Shown: positions 18,552 through 26,124 of the stretch, piece after piece
Position numbering within the stretch: position 1 is the first letter of the stretch
Layout of the letters: the number at the start of each line of letters is the position of its first letter
From: Terriglobales bacterium
Lineage (GTDB): Bacteria > Acidobacteriota > Terriglobia > Terriglobales > Acidobacteriaceae
Direction: 5' to 3'
Length of the DNA stretch: 64,000 nt
NCBI GenBank assembly: GCA_035561515.1
Contig: DATMXP010000053.1
Location: forward strand, 1-64,000
Notes under the pieces: model-generated
Database searches by the model: none
What the model was told of the DNA's origin: nothing
Seen by the model: only the letters and a program-made list of their open reading frames with translations
Position numbers and translations under genes: made by a program

Positions 18552-19433
18552 AGCCCGCATGGAAGGTGCGGCTGGATGGTGTAGCGATCCCAAAGAACTT
18601 TGACTTCTGATTGTAAAGGGGACTAAGGCGTTCTGAGATAGCGCACATCCCGTGGACTTGCTGGCGGAAATTCACTGGGATCCGGTTCGTGGCAGTCAGC
18701 ACGAGACATCCCCTTGGTCCTGGCGGCTAATGGCAAATCTGCGGGATCATCGTTTCCGACCGTCACGTTCCAGCCGGATTAGGGGCAACCCTGAAGTCAT
18801 CCGTAAGGCGCGCGGATGAGATCGAAGTGGCCTGCTTGAAGTTGGGTAACGCAAAAGCCCACACCGTAAATTTCTGCACAGCCCGCTCATCGATGTGGCT
18901 GAGGCGACCCTCGGCCAGAGGCTCGTACTTCAACAACGAATCGAAAGAACAGATGTAGAACTGCACAGTCCGGGGTTTGTCCTGTTTCTCGGTTTTTACG
19001 GTGCTTAAGAGCCTGATCTGATGAATGTCGGCACACATCAATTGAGTCTCGTTCCTGGGGCGAGCCTGCTCTGTGAGAATGTGAGCAGCGTCACTACTTC
19101 CGAGAATGGATAATGTATACGATTGTAAAGTTGGGTCTTTGAATCAACACCCATGACGCGCGCTGTCTAATCCGCGCAAGGCATGATCGTCGCCGGCACA
19201 ATCTTCAACTGCATGCGGTTCGCAGGCAATCTTCCGATTCGCTCGCCCGGTATGCTTCAAGGATTTCCAGAGTACTTACTTCCCGATGAGCTTCGCAATG
19301 CAACCCGCTCGGTATTTGGCGAATGGTCGACGGCGCAATGACCCGCGATCCCATAGTTTAAGGAGCGGCTTCGGAAGAAGAGGGATGAAATCTGAGGGCG
19401 GACGGGCGTTATCGATTTCCGAGCTTTTGTAGC
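18552..19433. other. Degenerate non-coding stretch holding an integrase relic
   Basis: Between the wHTH-TPR gene and the pca operon no intact gene is supported. The only recognisable content is the integrase fragment near 18.85-19.01 kb. The flanks (18552-18840 and 19050-19433) have no protein-like frame, no transposase signature and no second copy of the tRNA-Lys 3' end that I can find by eye. Confidence 0.5.
18763..19041 (-). pseudogene. Integrase gene fragment
   Basis: An open stretch of 92 codons whose central part (KTEKQDKPRTVQFY, SFDSLLKYEPLAEGRLS, IDERAVQKFTVWAFA) matches residues 73-122 of the integrase at 13.6-14.9 kb almost residue for residue. The nucleotide match is also high from about 18860 to 19010 against 14550-14700. 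Similarity stops abruptly on both sides and no catalytic domain is present, so it is a relic of a related integrase. It marks a second insertion or a rearranged duplicate of the same element type. Confidence 0.85.
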
Positions 19434-19808
19434 TCACGTACTCGCAATTATCTCTCGAGCCGCTTTGAAGGCGGCGTTGGCAGCGGGAAGGCCGCAGTAG
19501 ATCGCAGTATGCAAAAGCACCTCTTTGATCTCCTCCGTAGTAACTCCAGCATCAAGCGCCGCACGCACATGCATCCGAAACTCTTCTTCCCGATTGAGAG
19601 AGACCAGCATGGCAAGCGTCAGAAGGCGTCGGGTTGAGGTGGGCAGGCCTTCACGGCTCCAGATCTCGCCCCAGGCGTACTTCGTTAGAAACTCCTGAAA
19701 ATCCCGATCGAGTTCCGTGGCTTGAGCGGTGGCGCGATCGACATGTGCGTCGCCCAAGACGGCCCGGCGTACGTGCATTCCGCGTGAATAGGTATCGTCT
19801 TTATCCAT
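19434..19808 (-). CDS. pcaC: 4-carboxymuconolactone decarboxylase
   Basis: 124 residues, the full length of stand-alone PcaC. It converts 4-carboxymuconolactone to 3-oxoadipate enol-lactone in the cytoplasm. AhpD-like/CMD signatures are visible: YAWGEIWSREGLPTSTRRLL, LTLAMLVSLNREEEFRMHV and the active-site region GVTTEEIKEVLLHTAIYCG with GLPAANAAF. Its start overlaps the end of pcaD by eight bases. It is the last gene of the pca operon; in several bacteria pcaC and pcaD are fused as pcaL, here they are separate. Confidence 0.95.
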   Translation of the reverse strand: MDKDDTYSRGMHVRRAVLGDAHVDRATAQATELDRDFQEFLTKYAWGEIWSREGLPTSTRRLLTLAMLVSLNREEEFRMHVRAALDAGVTTEEIKEVLLHTAIYCGLPAANAAFKAAREIIAST

Positions 19809-20589
19809 TCTGAGCCTCTATGAAAGACCTGAGAGTAACGGTGAATTGATCGGCACACTCGACATTTGAAAGGTGAGCAGCCGGCAGACACTCGTAACGT
19901 GATGCTTTTACAGCTGCCGCTATTGAAGTGCTGAGCGCCGGAGGCGTTGCTGGATCAAATTCTCCAGCTATGAGTAAAGTAGGTATCGAAATCCGCGTAA
20001 TCTCGTTTGTCAGGCTACAATCGCGTACCGCTGCGCAACAATTGGCATATCCTTCAGCGGAGGTTGATTCAAGCATGTTAACGATACGCTTAACCATGTC
20101 AGGATGATCATAGCGAAACTGAGGAGTGAACCATCTTTCCGCAACATCCTTTGCCACCGAATGCATGCCTTCACTCTTCGCCCTCGAGATGCGCTCGTTC
20201 CACCCTGTCGGAGTGCCAATGGCTGTCCCACTGTTCGCTACGACTAAGCTCTTGAGCCGGTCAGGAGCATTGATTCCAAGCCACAGCCCGATCTGGCCAC
20301 CCATGCTTAGTCCACAAAAGTGACACCTGTCGATTCCCAACTCGTCGATAAGGGAAAGTACATCGCGTCCAAGTTGCTCGATCGTATAAGGCCCGGGCGT
20401 GACACTGGTCTCGCCGTGGCCACGTGTGTCGTAACGCAATATGCGGTAACCGCCCGCAAGGCGCTCAACCTGCAGGTCCCACATTTCCAAGTCAGTACCG
20501 AGCGAATTTGAAAAGACGAGCACAGGTGCATCATTGGGACCGTCCCACCTGTATCGCACCCGTATATCCCCAAGCTCAGCGAACGGCAT
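19801..20589 (-). CDS. pcaD: 3-oxoadipate enol-lactonase
   Basis: 262 residues from ATG 20589 (MPFAELGDIRVRYRWDG); a longer frame upstream only overlaps pcaB. An alpha/beta-hydrolase: oxyanion region FSNSLGTDLEMWD, nucleophile elbow GLSMGG, acid Asp in IAGEFDPATPP and His in PAAHLSNVE. It hydrolyses 3-oxoadipate enol-lactone to 3-oxoadipate. The gene overlaps pcaB at its start and pcaC at its end, consistent with tight translational coupling. Confidence 0.95.
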   Translation of the reverse strand: MPFAELGDIRVRYRWDGPNDAPVLVFSNSLGTDLEMWDLQVERLAGGYRILRYDTRGHGETSVTPGPYTIEQLGRDVLSLIDELGIDRCHFCGLSMGGQIGLWLGINAPDRLKSLVVANSGTAIGTPTGWNERISRAKSEGMHSVAKDVAERWFTPQFRYDHPDMVKRIVNMLESTSAEGYANCCAAVRDCSLTNEITRISIPTLLIAGEFDPATPPALSTSIAAAVKASRYECLPAAHLSNVECADQFTVTLRSFIEAQNG

Positions 20590-21937
20590 TTGCCGCCTCG
20601 AGTGTGGCGCACTGACGCAAGATATTGTCGATAAACTCCTGGCTAGCACCGAGGTAGTTATCGGGGCAGAACAGAACCTCAACATCATTGGCGGAGAGAT
20701 GATCAGCAAGACCCGGAATTTCTCGAATTGTGTCTTTCAGGTGGCGTCCAGTGTGTTGAGAGACTTCTGTCGCCCGCTTAACAAGTTCGAGTGCTTCAGT
20801 TTTGCCAATCTTCGCGGCAAGTGAGATGGAGAGCGTCTCGGCGTAGATCAATCCGTTGGTGATCTCTAAGTTCGCCCGCATCCGGTCTGCGTGGACCTCA
20901 AGGCCGGAGAGCAATTCAGACATCCGCTCAGCAGCACCCGCAGTGAGGCTTAGGATTTCGGGAAGAGTTTCCCATTCCGCATGCCAACCGCCCAGGCCAC
21001 GTTCGTGTTCCTGCATCATCGCCGCCAGAATTGTGCTGACCAATCCGGGAATTCGCAGACAGTTCGCAATGATCGCGGCGGAAGCTACGGGATTGTGCTT
21101 CTGCGGCATGGTGGAAGAGACCCCTGTACCTGCTGCACTTGCCTCGGAGAGCTCACTGATTTCCGTTTGGGTCATCAGCGCGATGTCCTGAGCGATCTTT
21201 CCAAGGGTGCCACACAACAATGCCAGAGTAGTGGCGGTCTCGGCGATGCGCCCTCGATAGCTATGCCAAGGATGGTTCGGCAATTGAAGCGTGAGCTTTG
21301 CTGCCATCATTTCAGCCACACGAGGGCCCTTCGACCCAAAAGCTGCCAAGGTTCCCGCAGCCCCTCCGAACTGAAGCGTCGAAGCACACTTAAGAGATCC
21401 GCGCAGTTTTGAAGCGCACTCGTGTAAGGCGCTAAGCGCGTAAGCTGTTTTCAGTCCGAATGTGGTCGGAACTGCATGTTGCAACCACGTGCGTGCGGGC
21501 ATGACCGTTGATCGGTGTTTGATCGTAAGCGCCCGGAGAGAATCACAGGCTGCTTCGACGTGGCGCAGGATAATAGAGATAACATCGCGTGTTTGAAGAG
21601 CTACTGCCGTATCGATGATGTCCTGGCTGGTCGCGCCCAAGTGGACGAACTTGGCTGCCTCCGAGTCCGAGCGAGCAACTGCGGCAGTCAATTGCTTAAT
21701 GAGGGGAATAGCCAAGTTGCCGCTAAATCTCGCCGAATTCTCTAAAGCTGGGATATCGAGATTTTCGACTTTGCAGCACGCCTGAATGCTGTGGGCAGCG
21801 GAGGTAGGGATGAGTCCAAGATCAGCTTGCGCCGACGCAAGTGCCCCTTCGACTTCGAGCATACGTCTGAGCAGAGACTCATCGGTCAAAATCTGCTCCG
21901 CATCGTGGGATCGAAACAGCGCGTTTAGGAGCCTCAT
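20576..21937 (-). CDS. pcaB: 3-carboxy-cis,cis-muconate cycloisomerase
   Basis: 453 residues of the fumarase/argininosuccinate lyase superfamily, with the signature loop GVSSTMPQKHNPVAS and conserved segment FVHLGATSQDIIDTA. It lactonises 3-carboxymuconate to 4-carboxymuconolactone. ATG 21937 (MRLLNALFRSHDAEQILTD) is chosen because it begins the usual N-terminus and sits just past the pcaG stop; the frame is open to 21994 but that would overlap pcaG. Confidence 0.95.
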   Translation of the reverse strand: MRLLNALFRSHDAEQILTDESLLRRMLEVEGALASAQADLGLIPTSAAHSIQACCKVENLDIPALENSARFSGNLAIPLIKQLTAAVARSDSEAAKFVHLGATSQDIIDTAVALQTRDVISIILRHVEAACDSLRALTIKHRSTVMPARTWLQHAVPTTFGLKTAYALSALHECASKLRGSLKCASTLQFGGAAGTLAAFGSKGPRVAEMMAAKLTLQLPNHPWHSYRGRIAETATTLALLCGTLGKIAQDIALMTQTEISELSEASAAGTGVSSTMPQKHNPVASAAIIANCLRIPGLVSTILAAMMQEHERGLGGWHAEWETLPEILSLTAGAAERMSELLSGLEVHADRMRANLEITNGLIYAETLSISLAAKIGKTEALELVKRATEVSQHTGRHLKDTIREIPGLADHLSANDVEVLFCPDNYLGASQEFIDNILRQCATLEAANAVR

Positions 21938-21942
21938 ACCGG

Positions 21943-22515
21943 TTACCACTCGAAGAAAACAGTCTCGTGCTTGCCTTGAAGGATAATGTTCCACTGGAGC
22001 GCTGAAGTTTCACTGTTCGCAGCAGCAGCCATCAGGGTTTGACGACGTTCGGCCGGCACCCACTGGAGCACCGGGTCGTGCTCGTTTGCAGGTTCGCCGG
22101 CGAAGTACAGGCGAGTAAACAGGTGGCGCAGCAGGCCGCGCATAAAAACCGTTATGTTGAGATGCGGTGCATGCCTTGCTCCACTGGGGTCAGCAACGAT
22201 TCCAGGCTTGATAGTCGTGAAACGGAATTCACCATCATCGTTGGTCGCAATCCTCCCGAAACCACAGGGTCCAGTTGTAGCTTTGGGAATGAATCCAGAA
22301 TAACGGCCCTCTGGACCTGCTTGCCATATCTCCAGCATGGCATCAGGCACGGGTTGTCCTTGCGAATCCAGAACCCGGCCTTCGATCGTGATTGGGTGTC
22401 CGGAGCAATTGTCGGATGCAATGTCGGAGCGGAAGAGCGGCTGAAGGCCAATGCTGAAATACGGTCCGACAGTCTGAGATGGCGTGGCAGGTAGCCTGTT
22501 CTCGCTCGAACTCAT
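21943..22515 (-). CDS. pcaG: Protocatechuate 3,4-dioxygenase alpha subunit
   Basis: 190 residues, typical of the non-catalytic alpha chain, beginning with the family pattern TPSQTVGPYFSIGL. The core GRVLDSQGQPVPDAMLEIWQ, GDGEFRF-type and HAPHLNITVFMRGLLRHLFT segments match intradiol dioxygenases; one metal-site histidine position of the beta chain is not conserved. The start overlaps the pcaH stop by ATGA (22512-22515). It forms the heteromeric ring-cleaving enzyme with PcaH. Confidence 0.95.
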   Translation of the reverse strand: MSSSENRLPATPSQTVGPYFSIGLQPLFRSDIASDNCSGHPITIEGRVLDSQGQPVPDAMLEIWQAGPEGRYSGFIPKATTGPCGFGRIATNDDGEFRFTTIKPGIVADPSGARHAPHLNITVFMRGLLRHLFTRLYFAGEPANEHDPVLQWVPAERRQTLMAAAANSETSALQWNIILQGKHETVFFEW

Positions 22516-23240
22516 TGCTCCTCCATGGGGGTTTCATTCCGTCCACGAAGGACGATATCAAAGCGGAATCCCAACGCCTCACCTGGAACAGTAGTGTCCA
22601 GATCAAACTTCGAAATCAGCCGAGTGCGAGCTTGCTCATCCGCGGTGGAATTGTAGACAGGATCGAGAGGTAGCAGGGGATCGCCGGGGAAGTACATTTG
22701 TGTGACCAGGCGTGTCGCAAACGCGGGACCAAACAGCGAAAAATGGATATGCGCGGGGCGCCATGCGTTGTAGTGGTTTTGCCAGGGATATTCCCCAGGT
22801 CGAATCGTTACGAATCTGTAATATCCATCTTCATCGGTATAGGTGTGGCCGCGACCGGTGAAGTTTGGATCGAGAGGCGCGTTATGCTGGTCGTTACGGT
22901 GGAGATAGCGGCCAGCTGCATTCGCCTGCCATATTTCCACCAGTGAGTTTCGTTGCGGTCTGCCATCTTCGTCGACGACGCGCCCGCCCACAATGATTCG
23001 TGCCCCGAGGGGCTCCCCCTTGTGCTGCCGTGTAAGGTCCGCCACCCTTGGATGGACGCTCTCCGGGATGCTCGGACCGGTAATCTCGCTGATTGTTTGC
23101 GGAATCCGAATCAGTGGCATCCGTGGAGAGCGATTTACCGACGAAACATAGGGCGGGTGCAAGTACTCCGGATGCGTTCCTGTGGCCGGATAGCGAAATG
23201 CCCCGGGAGTTGGTGATCCCAATGCTGGAGTCGCTTTCAT
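22512..23240 (-). CDS. pcaH: Protocatechuate 3,4-dioxygenase beta subunit
   Basis: 242 residues carrying the non-haem ferric site: the Tyr in AAGRYLHRND, the Tyr in RPGEYPWQNH and the His pair in WRPAHIHFSLFG, as known for the family. It opens the ring of protocatechuate between the hydroxyls to give 3-carboxy-cis,cis-muconate. AGGAGG lies four bases before ATG 23240, the strongest ribosome site in the operon, and the start overlaps the pcaJ stop (ATGA). Confidence 0.96.
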   Translation of the reverse strand: MKATPALGSPTPGAFRYPATGTHPEYLHPPYVSSVNRSPRMPLIRIPQTISEITGPSIPESVHPRVADLTRQHKGEPLGARIIVGGRVVDEDGRPQRNSLVEIWQANAAGRYLHRNDQHNAPLDPNFTGRGHTYTDEDGYYRFVTIRPGEYPWQNHYNAWRPAHIHFSLFGPAFATRLVTQMYFPGDPLLPLDPVYNSTADEQARTRLISKFDLDTTVPGEALGFRFDIVLRGRNETPMEEQ

Positions 23241-24028
23241 GTGACCTCCTGGCTGCTGCTCCGATGCGCGATGGCAGTCCTTTGTTTGAGGTCCCGCAAG
23301 GCGCTTAGTTCGGAGCTAGTCGGTTCCGGTGTGATTGTGAGTGTACCTCTGACCTGCAGATCCCAACCAGTTGCAGCACATACACGATCGACAGTAATAC
23401 CCGGGTGAATACCGGTTAGCCACAACTCGCCAGTTTGTGGATCATTCTCCAGAATGCCGAGATCGGTAATCACAGTTCGCGGTCGGTACTTGCGACCAGC
23501 GTTTTCACTACCCTCAAACGCCAGCCCTGAGGAGGTAACAAAGTCGATTTTACTAACGAAGGCGCGGCTGGTCTGGGACATCACAACGCAAAGCTCTCTT
23601 GCGCCGGAGGCAATCTCTGGAGCGCCGCCAGCACCGGGCAAACGAACCTTTGGGGCGTCGTACGGCCCGATCACCGTACTGTTCAGGTTCGCGTACTTGT
23701 CGATTTGCGCCGCTCCCAGAAACCCGACGTCGATTCTTCCACCCTGTAACCAGTAGCGGAATATCTCCGGGATGGAGACCACTGTGTCAGCCGTCTGTGC
23801 TAATTCACCGTCACCGATTGAGAGTGGCAGAACATTTGGCTTCGCGCCTATCGTTCCAGATTCATAGACCAACACAACATCGGGAGCATGGGTGACCCGT
23901 GCGAGATTGGCAGCAGCGCTCGGAATCCCAATGCCAACGAAACACACTGCACCGTTCTTCAGTCGACGTGCAGCGGCAATGGTCATCAACTCGTCTGGAG
24001 TGTAGCGAACTTCATGCATAAGCGGCAT
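23237..24028 (-). CDS. pcaJ: 3-oxoadipate CoA-transferase subunit B
   Basis: 263 residues of the family I CoA-transferase beta type (YTPDELMTIAAARRLKNGAV, GIGIPSAAANLA, YESGTIGAKP with the candidate catalytic Glu, FLGAAQIDKYANLNSTVIG). With PcaI it moves CoA from succinyl-CoA to 3-oxoadipate. ATG 24019 is an alternative start nine bases in. It overlaps the end of pcaI. The sequence belongs to the glutaconate CoA-transferase-like branch rather than the short SCOT-like branch, so a related acid as substrate cannot be excluded, but position in the operon supports 3-oxoadipate. Confidence 0.88.
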   Translation of the reverse strand: MPLMHEVRYTPDELMTIAAARRLKNGAVCFVGIGIPSAAANLARVTHAPDVVLVYESGTIGAKPNVLPLSIGDGELAQTADTVVSIPEIFRYWLQGGRIDVGFLGAAQIDKYANLNSTVIGPYDAPKVRLPGAGGAPEIASGARELCVVMSQTSRAFVSKIDFVTSSGLAFEGSENAGRKYRPRTVITDLGILENDPQTGELWLTGIHPGITVDRVCAATGWDLQVRGTLTITPEPTSSELSALRDLKQRTAIAHRSSSQEVT

Positions 24029-24869
24029 CTGACATAAGGCTTTCGCGGAACTCTTCGAAGTTGTCGGTCGCTAGAACGTGCCGATCCATCCACGTGAGAA
24101 AAGATTCGCGATTGCGTGAGACTTTGTCCCAAGCTATAAAGAAGGCGTTATTCCGCTGGTAATACCCGTGCGCATAAGAAGGAAATGCGCCTTGGGGTAC
24201 GAGGCAAACATGCGAAATCACCCAGGAAGGCAGAACGAAGGAATTGGGCGGCACAGCGAGTGCGTCGACAATCTCCTCAACGGTCACGATGACCGTTTTT
24301 GCCGCAAGAGCCGCCTCTTTTTGAATGCCGACGATGCCTTCAATGAAGACGTTGCCCCTGCGGTCGGCTTTCAGCGCATGAAGGATGGCAACATCCGGCC
24401 GGAGCGCGGGAGTAGCCGTTAATACTTCGCCCGTGAAGGGGCAAGTAACCGTACGAATATTTGAGTTGAATCGCGGAAGGTCGGACCCCACGTACCCTCG
24501 CATTACCGCGAACGGCAGGCCAGAAGCTCCGGCCTGATAACGGGCTGCCATATCTGCATGGCTGTGTTCGCTGATCTCAAGCGGAGATGGCCATCCGTTT
24601 TCGACGGCGTCACGGAAGCGATGAAGGGAACCAACGCCGGGATTTCCTCCCCAAGAGAATTCGAGCTTCCGCGCACAGCCCATACCGATCATCTGGTCGT
24701 AAATCAGATCCGGGGTCATTCGGATCAGCGTGAGATTGCGTCGACGTTGACGGATGATCTCATGTCCCGCGGCGAACGGGATGAGGTGGGTGAACCCTTC
24801 CATGGCGATCGACATTCCGTCTTTGACGACGGCCGCTATGGCTTCCCGAAGAGTAGTTGCCCCAAGCAT
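24012..24869 (-). CDS. pcaI: 3-oxoadipate CoA-transferase subunit A
   Basis: 285 residues from ATG 24869 (MLGATTLREAIAAVVKDGMS). The frame opens earlier at GTG 24899, but that codon overlaps the -10 element of the promoter, so the inner ATG is preferred. Family I CoA-transferase alpha features: GMSIAMEGFTHLIPFAAGHE and GVGSLHRFRDAVENGWP. It is the first gene of the pcaIJHGBDC operon. The leader would be only about ten bases, with no clear ribosome site, hinting at near-leaderless translation. No pcaF thiolase is found nearby to finish the pathway. Confidence 0.88.
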   Translation of the reverse strand: MLGATTLREAIAAVVKDGMSIAMEGFTHLIPFAAGHEIIRQRRRNLTLIRMTPDLIYDQMIGMGCARKLEFSWGGNPGVGSLHRFRDAVENGWPSPLEISEHSHADMAARYQAGASGLPFAVMRGYVGSDLPRFNSNIRTVTCPFTGEVLTATPALRPDVAILHALKADRRGNVFIEGIVGIQKEAALAAKTVIVTVEEIVDALAVPPNSFVLPSWVISHVCLVPQGAFPSYAHGYYQRNNAFFIAWDKVSRNRESFLTWMDRHVLATDNFEEFRESLMSDAAYA

Positions 24870-24883
24870 GCGAAAGTTCTGAA

Positions 24884-24912
24884 AAGTTAATTTAGGCACA
24901 CGTGGATGTCAA
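24884..24912 (-). promoter_or_regulatory. Promoter of the pca operon
   Basis: Read on the minus strand: TTGACA (24912-24907), 17-base spacer, TAACTT (24889-24884). Transcription should begin near 24877, just before pcaI ATG 24869. An operator palindrome lies 17 bases upstream of the -35 box. Confidence 0.7.
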
Positions 24913-24929
24913 CGCGAATAACGAACACA

Positions 24930-24946
24930 TGTGCGATAAACGCACA
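24930..24946. promoter_or_regulatory. IclR-type operator site 1 (pcaI promoter)
   Basis: Perfect inverted repeat TGTGCG-ATAAA-CGCACA, centred about 61 bases before the inferred pcaI start point, a position typical of activation by PcaR-type IclR proteins. The identical 17-mer recurs at 34240-34256 and a close variant at 25956-25972. Confidence 0.8.
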
Positions 24947-25075
24947 AAATTTGACTCTGTAAATGGGCACGCGTCAAAGGAGTTGAATCAACTCATCGAC
25001 GGGTAGGCAAGACGGCAGCCGTGATTGACGACGGAACAGGTATCGAGGTTAAAAGTTAGAAGATCCTGCTTACAC

Positions 25076-25915
25076 CTATATCAGGTTGCCGATCTCCGTT
25101 GCGGCGCGCCGGAGGAGAGGTAAAAAGGCGGTCTGCATTTCGCGGACACTTGTGCGCTGGGCGTGGCATCCGACGTTCAATGCAGCCACCACCTCTCCGG
25201 AAGAGGCTCGAATGGGAACCGCAAGTGAGCGAAGTCCGACCTCGAGTTCCTGATCGACCAAGGCATACTCGTTGCGTCTTACCGTCTCCAGAACGTGCTT
25301 AAGTTTAGCGACGGAGACGACGGTTCGGTCAGTTCGCGGGGGAAATGGTCCGCGCGCGAGGTACGCGTCCACTTCCTCGGGGCGCAGATAAGCAAGTAGA
25401 ACTCTCCCCATTGAGGTGCAGTAGGCAGGCAAGCGACTGCCGACCCGAAGATCGATGGCGATGATCCGCGAAACCGCAGCTCTGGCAATGTAGAAGACTT
25501 CGAAATCTTCCAGGGTGGCCACCGAACATGATTCTGACAACTCTGTGCTGAGGTGATCGAGTACCGGTTGAGCGACTTTTCCGAGTGGGGTTGACGAGAA
25601 ATACGCTTGGCCAAGTGAAAGTACCTTTGGGCGCAGGTAATAGTGCTGTTGATCGTGCGTGCCGGCGAATCCGAGTTTAGATAGGGTATGAAGGCAGCGG
25701 CGCACCGCGGCACGCGAGATGCCGGTAAGGATGCTGATCTGGGAGACGGTGAGCTGGCGCTTGTGCTGCGAGAAAGCCTGGATGACCGACAGACCTCGCG
25801 CAAGCGATGTCATGAAATCGCCATCGACTTCCTTGGCGCCGTTTTCGGGCGAATCATGATTCTCTTCTGAAGCGGCTCTCTTTTCTGTTTGGATCGATTC
25901 GCTTCTTCTTGGCAT
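25076..25915 (-). CDS. IclR-family transcriptional regulator (PcaR-like)
   Basis: 279 residues from ATG 25915. This start is decided by AGGAGG at 25930-25925, nine bases away; the ATG at 25924 abuts that site and the frame upstream to 26032 crosses the operator. A disordered Glu/Ser-rich head of about 30 residues precedes an N-terminal winged helix (LSVIQAFSQHKRQLTVSQIS, TGISRAAVRRCLHTL), and the C-terminal IclR effector domain follows (VGSRLPAYCTSMGRVLLAYL, LEVGLRSLAVPIR, NVGCHAQRTS). In Pseudomonas and relatives the homologue PcaR responds to beta-ketoadipate and activates pca genes. It sits upstream of pcaI on the same strand. Confidence 0.9.
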   Translation of the reverse strand: MPRRSESIQTEKRAASEENHDSPENGAKEVDGDFMTSLARGLSVIQAFSQHKRQLTVSQISILTGISRAAVRRCLHTLSKLGFAGTHDQQHYYLRPKVLSLGQAYFSSTPLGKVAQPVLDHLSTELSESCSVATLEDFEVFYIARAAVSRIIAIDLRVGSRLPAYCTSMGRVLLAYLRPEEVDAYLARGPFPPRTDRTVVSVAKLKHVLETVRRNEYALVDQELEVGLRSLAVPIRASSGEVVAALNVGCHAQRTSVREMQTAFLPLLRRAATEIGNLI

Positions 25916-25941
25916 TCCGCTCATCCTCCTACGCCCACAGG

Positions 25942-25947
25942 AATATA
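25942..25947 (-). promoter_or_regulatory. Putative -10 element of the iclR gene
   Basis: TATATT on the minus strand, 27 bases before ATG 25915. No good -35 box is seen; operator site 2 lies just upstream where the -35 would be, so IclR binding could repress its own gene. Confidence 0.45.
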
Positions 25948-25955
25948 GCACAAGG

Positions 25956-25972
25956 TGTGCGGTAAACGGCCA
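25956..25972. promoter_or_regulatory. IclR-type operator site 2 (iclR/MFS divergent region)
   Basis: TGTGCG-GTAAA-CGGCCA: the left half is identical to the other two sites, the right half is degenerate. Seven bases further on lies CGATAATCG (25980-25988), repeated at exactly the same distance from site 3. It serves both the minus-strand iclR gene and the plus-strand transporter run. Confidence 0.7.
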
Positions 25973-25988
25973 AGTATTTCGATAATCG

Positions 25989-26017
25989 TTGACAGCGATC
26001 TTTTCGCGATGATACAC
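25989..26017 (+). promoter_or_regulatory. Promoter of the 26.1-34.1 kb gene run
   Basis: TTGACA (25989-25994) with ATACAC at 26012-26017 after 17 bases (or GATACA after 16). It follows directly after CGATAATCG and operator site 2, giving a leader of about 100 bases before ATG 26125. An ATGCGG/CCGCAT inverted repeat lies in that leader (26023-26045). Confidence 0.6.
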
Positions 26018-26124
26018 GCTGTATGCGGTCACAAACTGGCCGCATGTGGGGCCACGGCGACGAAGCCGGTCTGGAAACCTGGGGTGGGTGCAGGATCGAT
26101 TCGAAGAAGGGTCAATTAGGCGGT

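Noticed and set aside
19042..19433. Possible attR or transposase remnant before the pca operon
   Set aside because: No copy of the tRNA-Lys 3' end and no protein-like frame could be found by eye.
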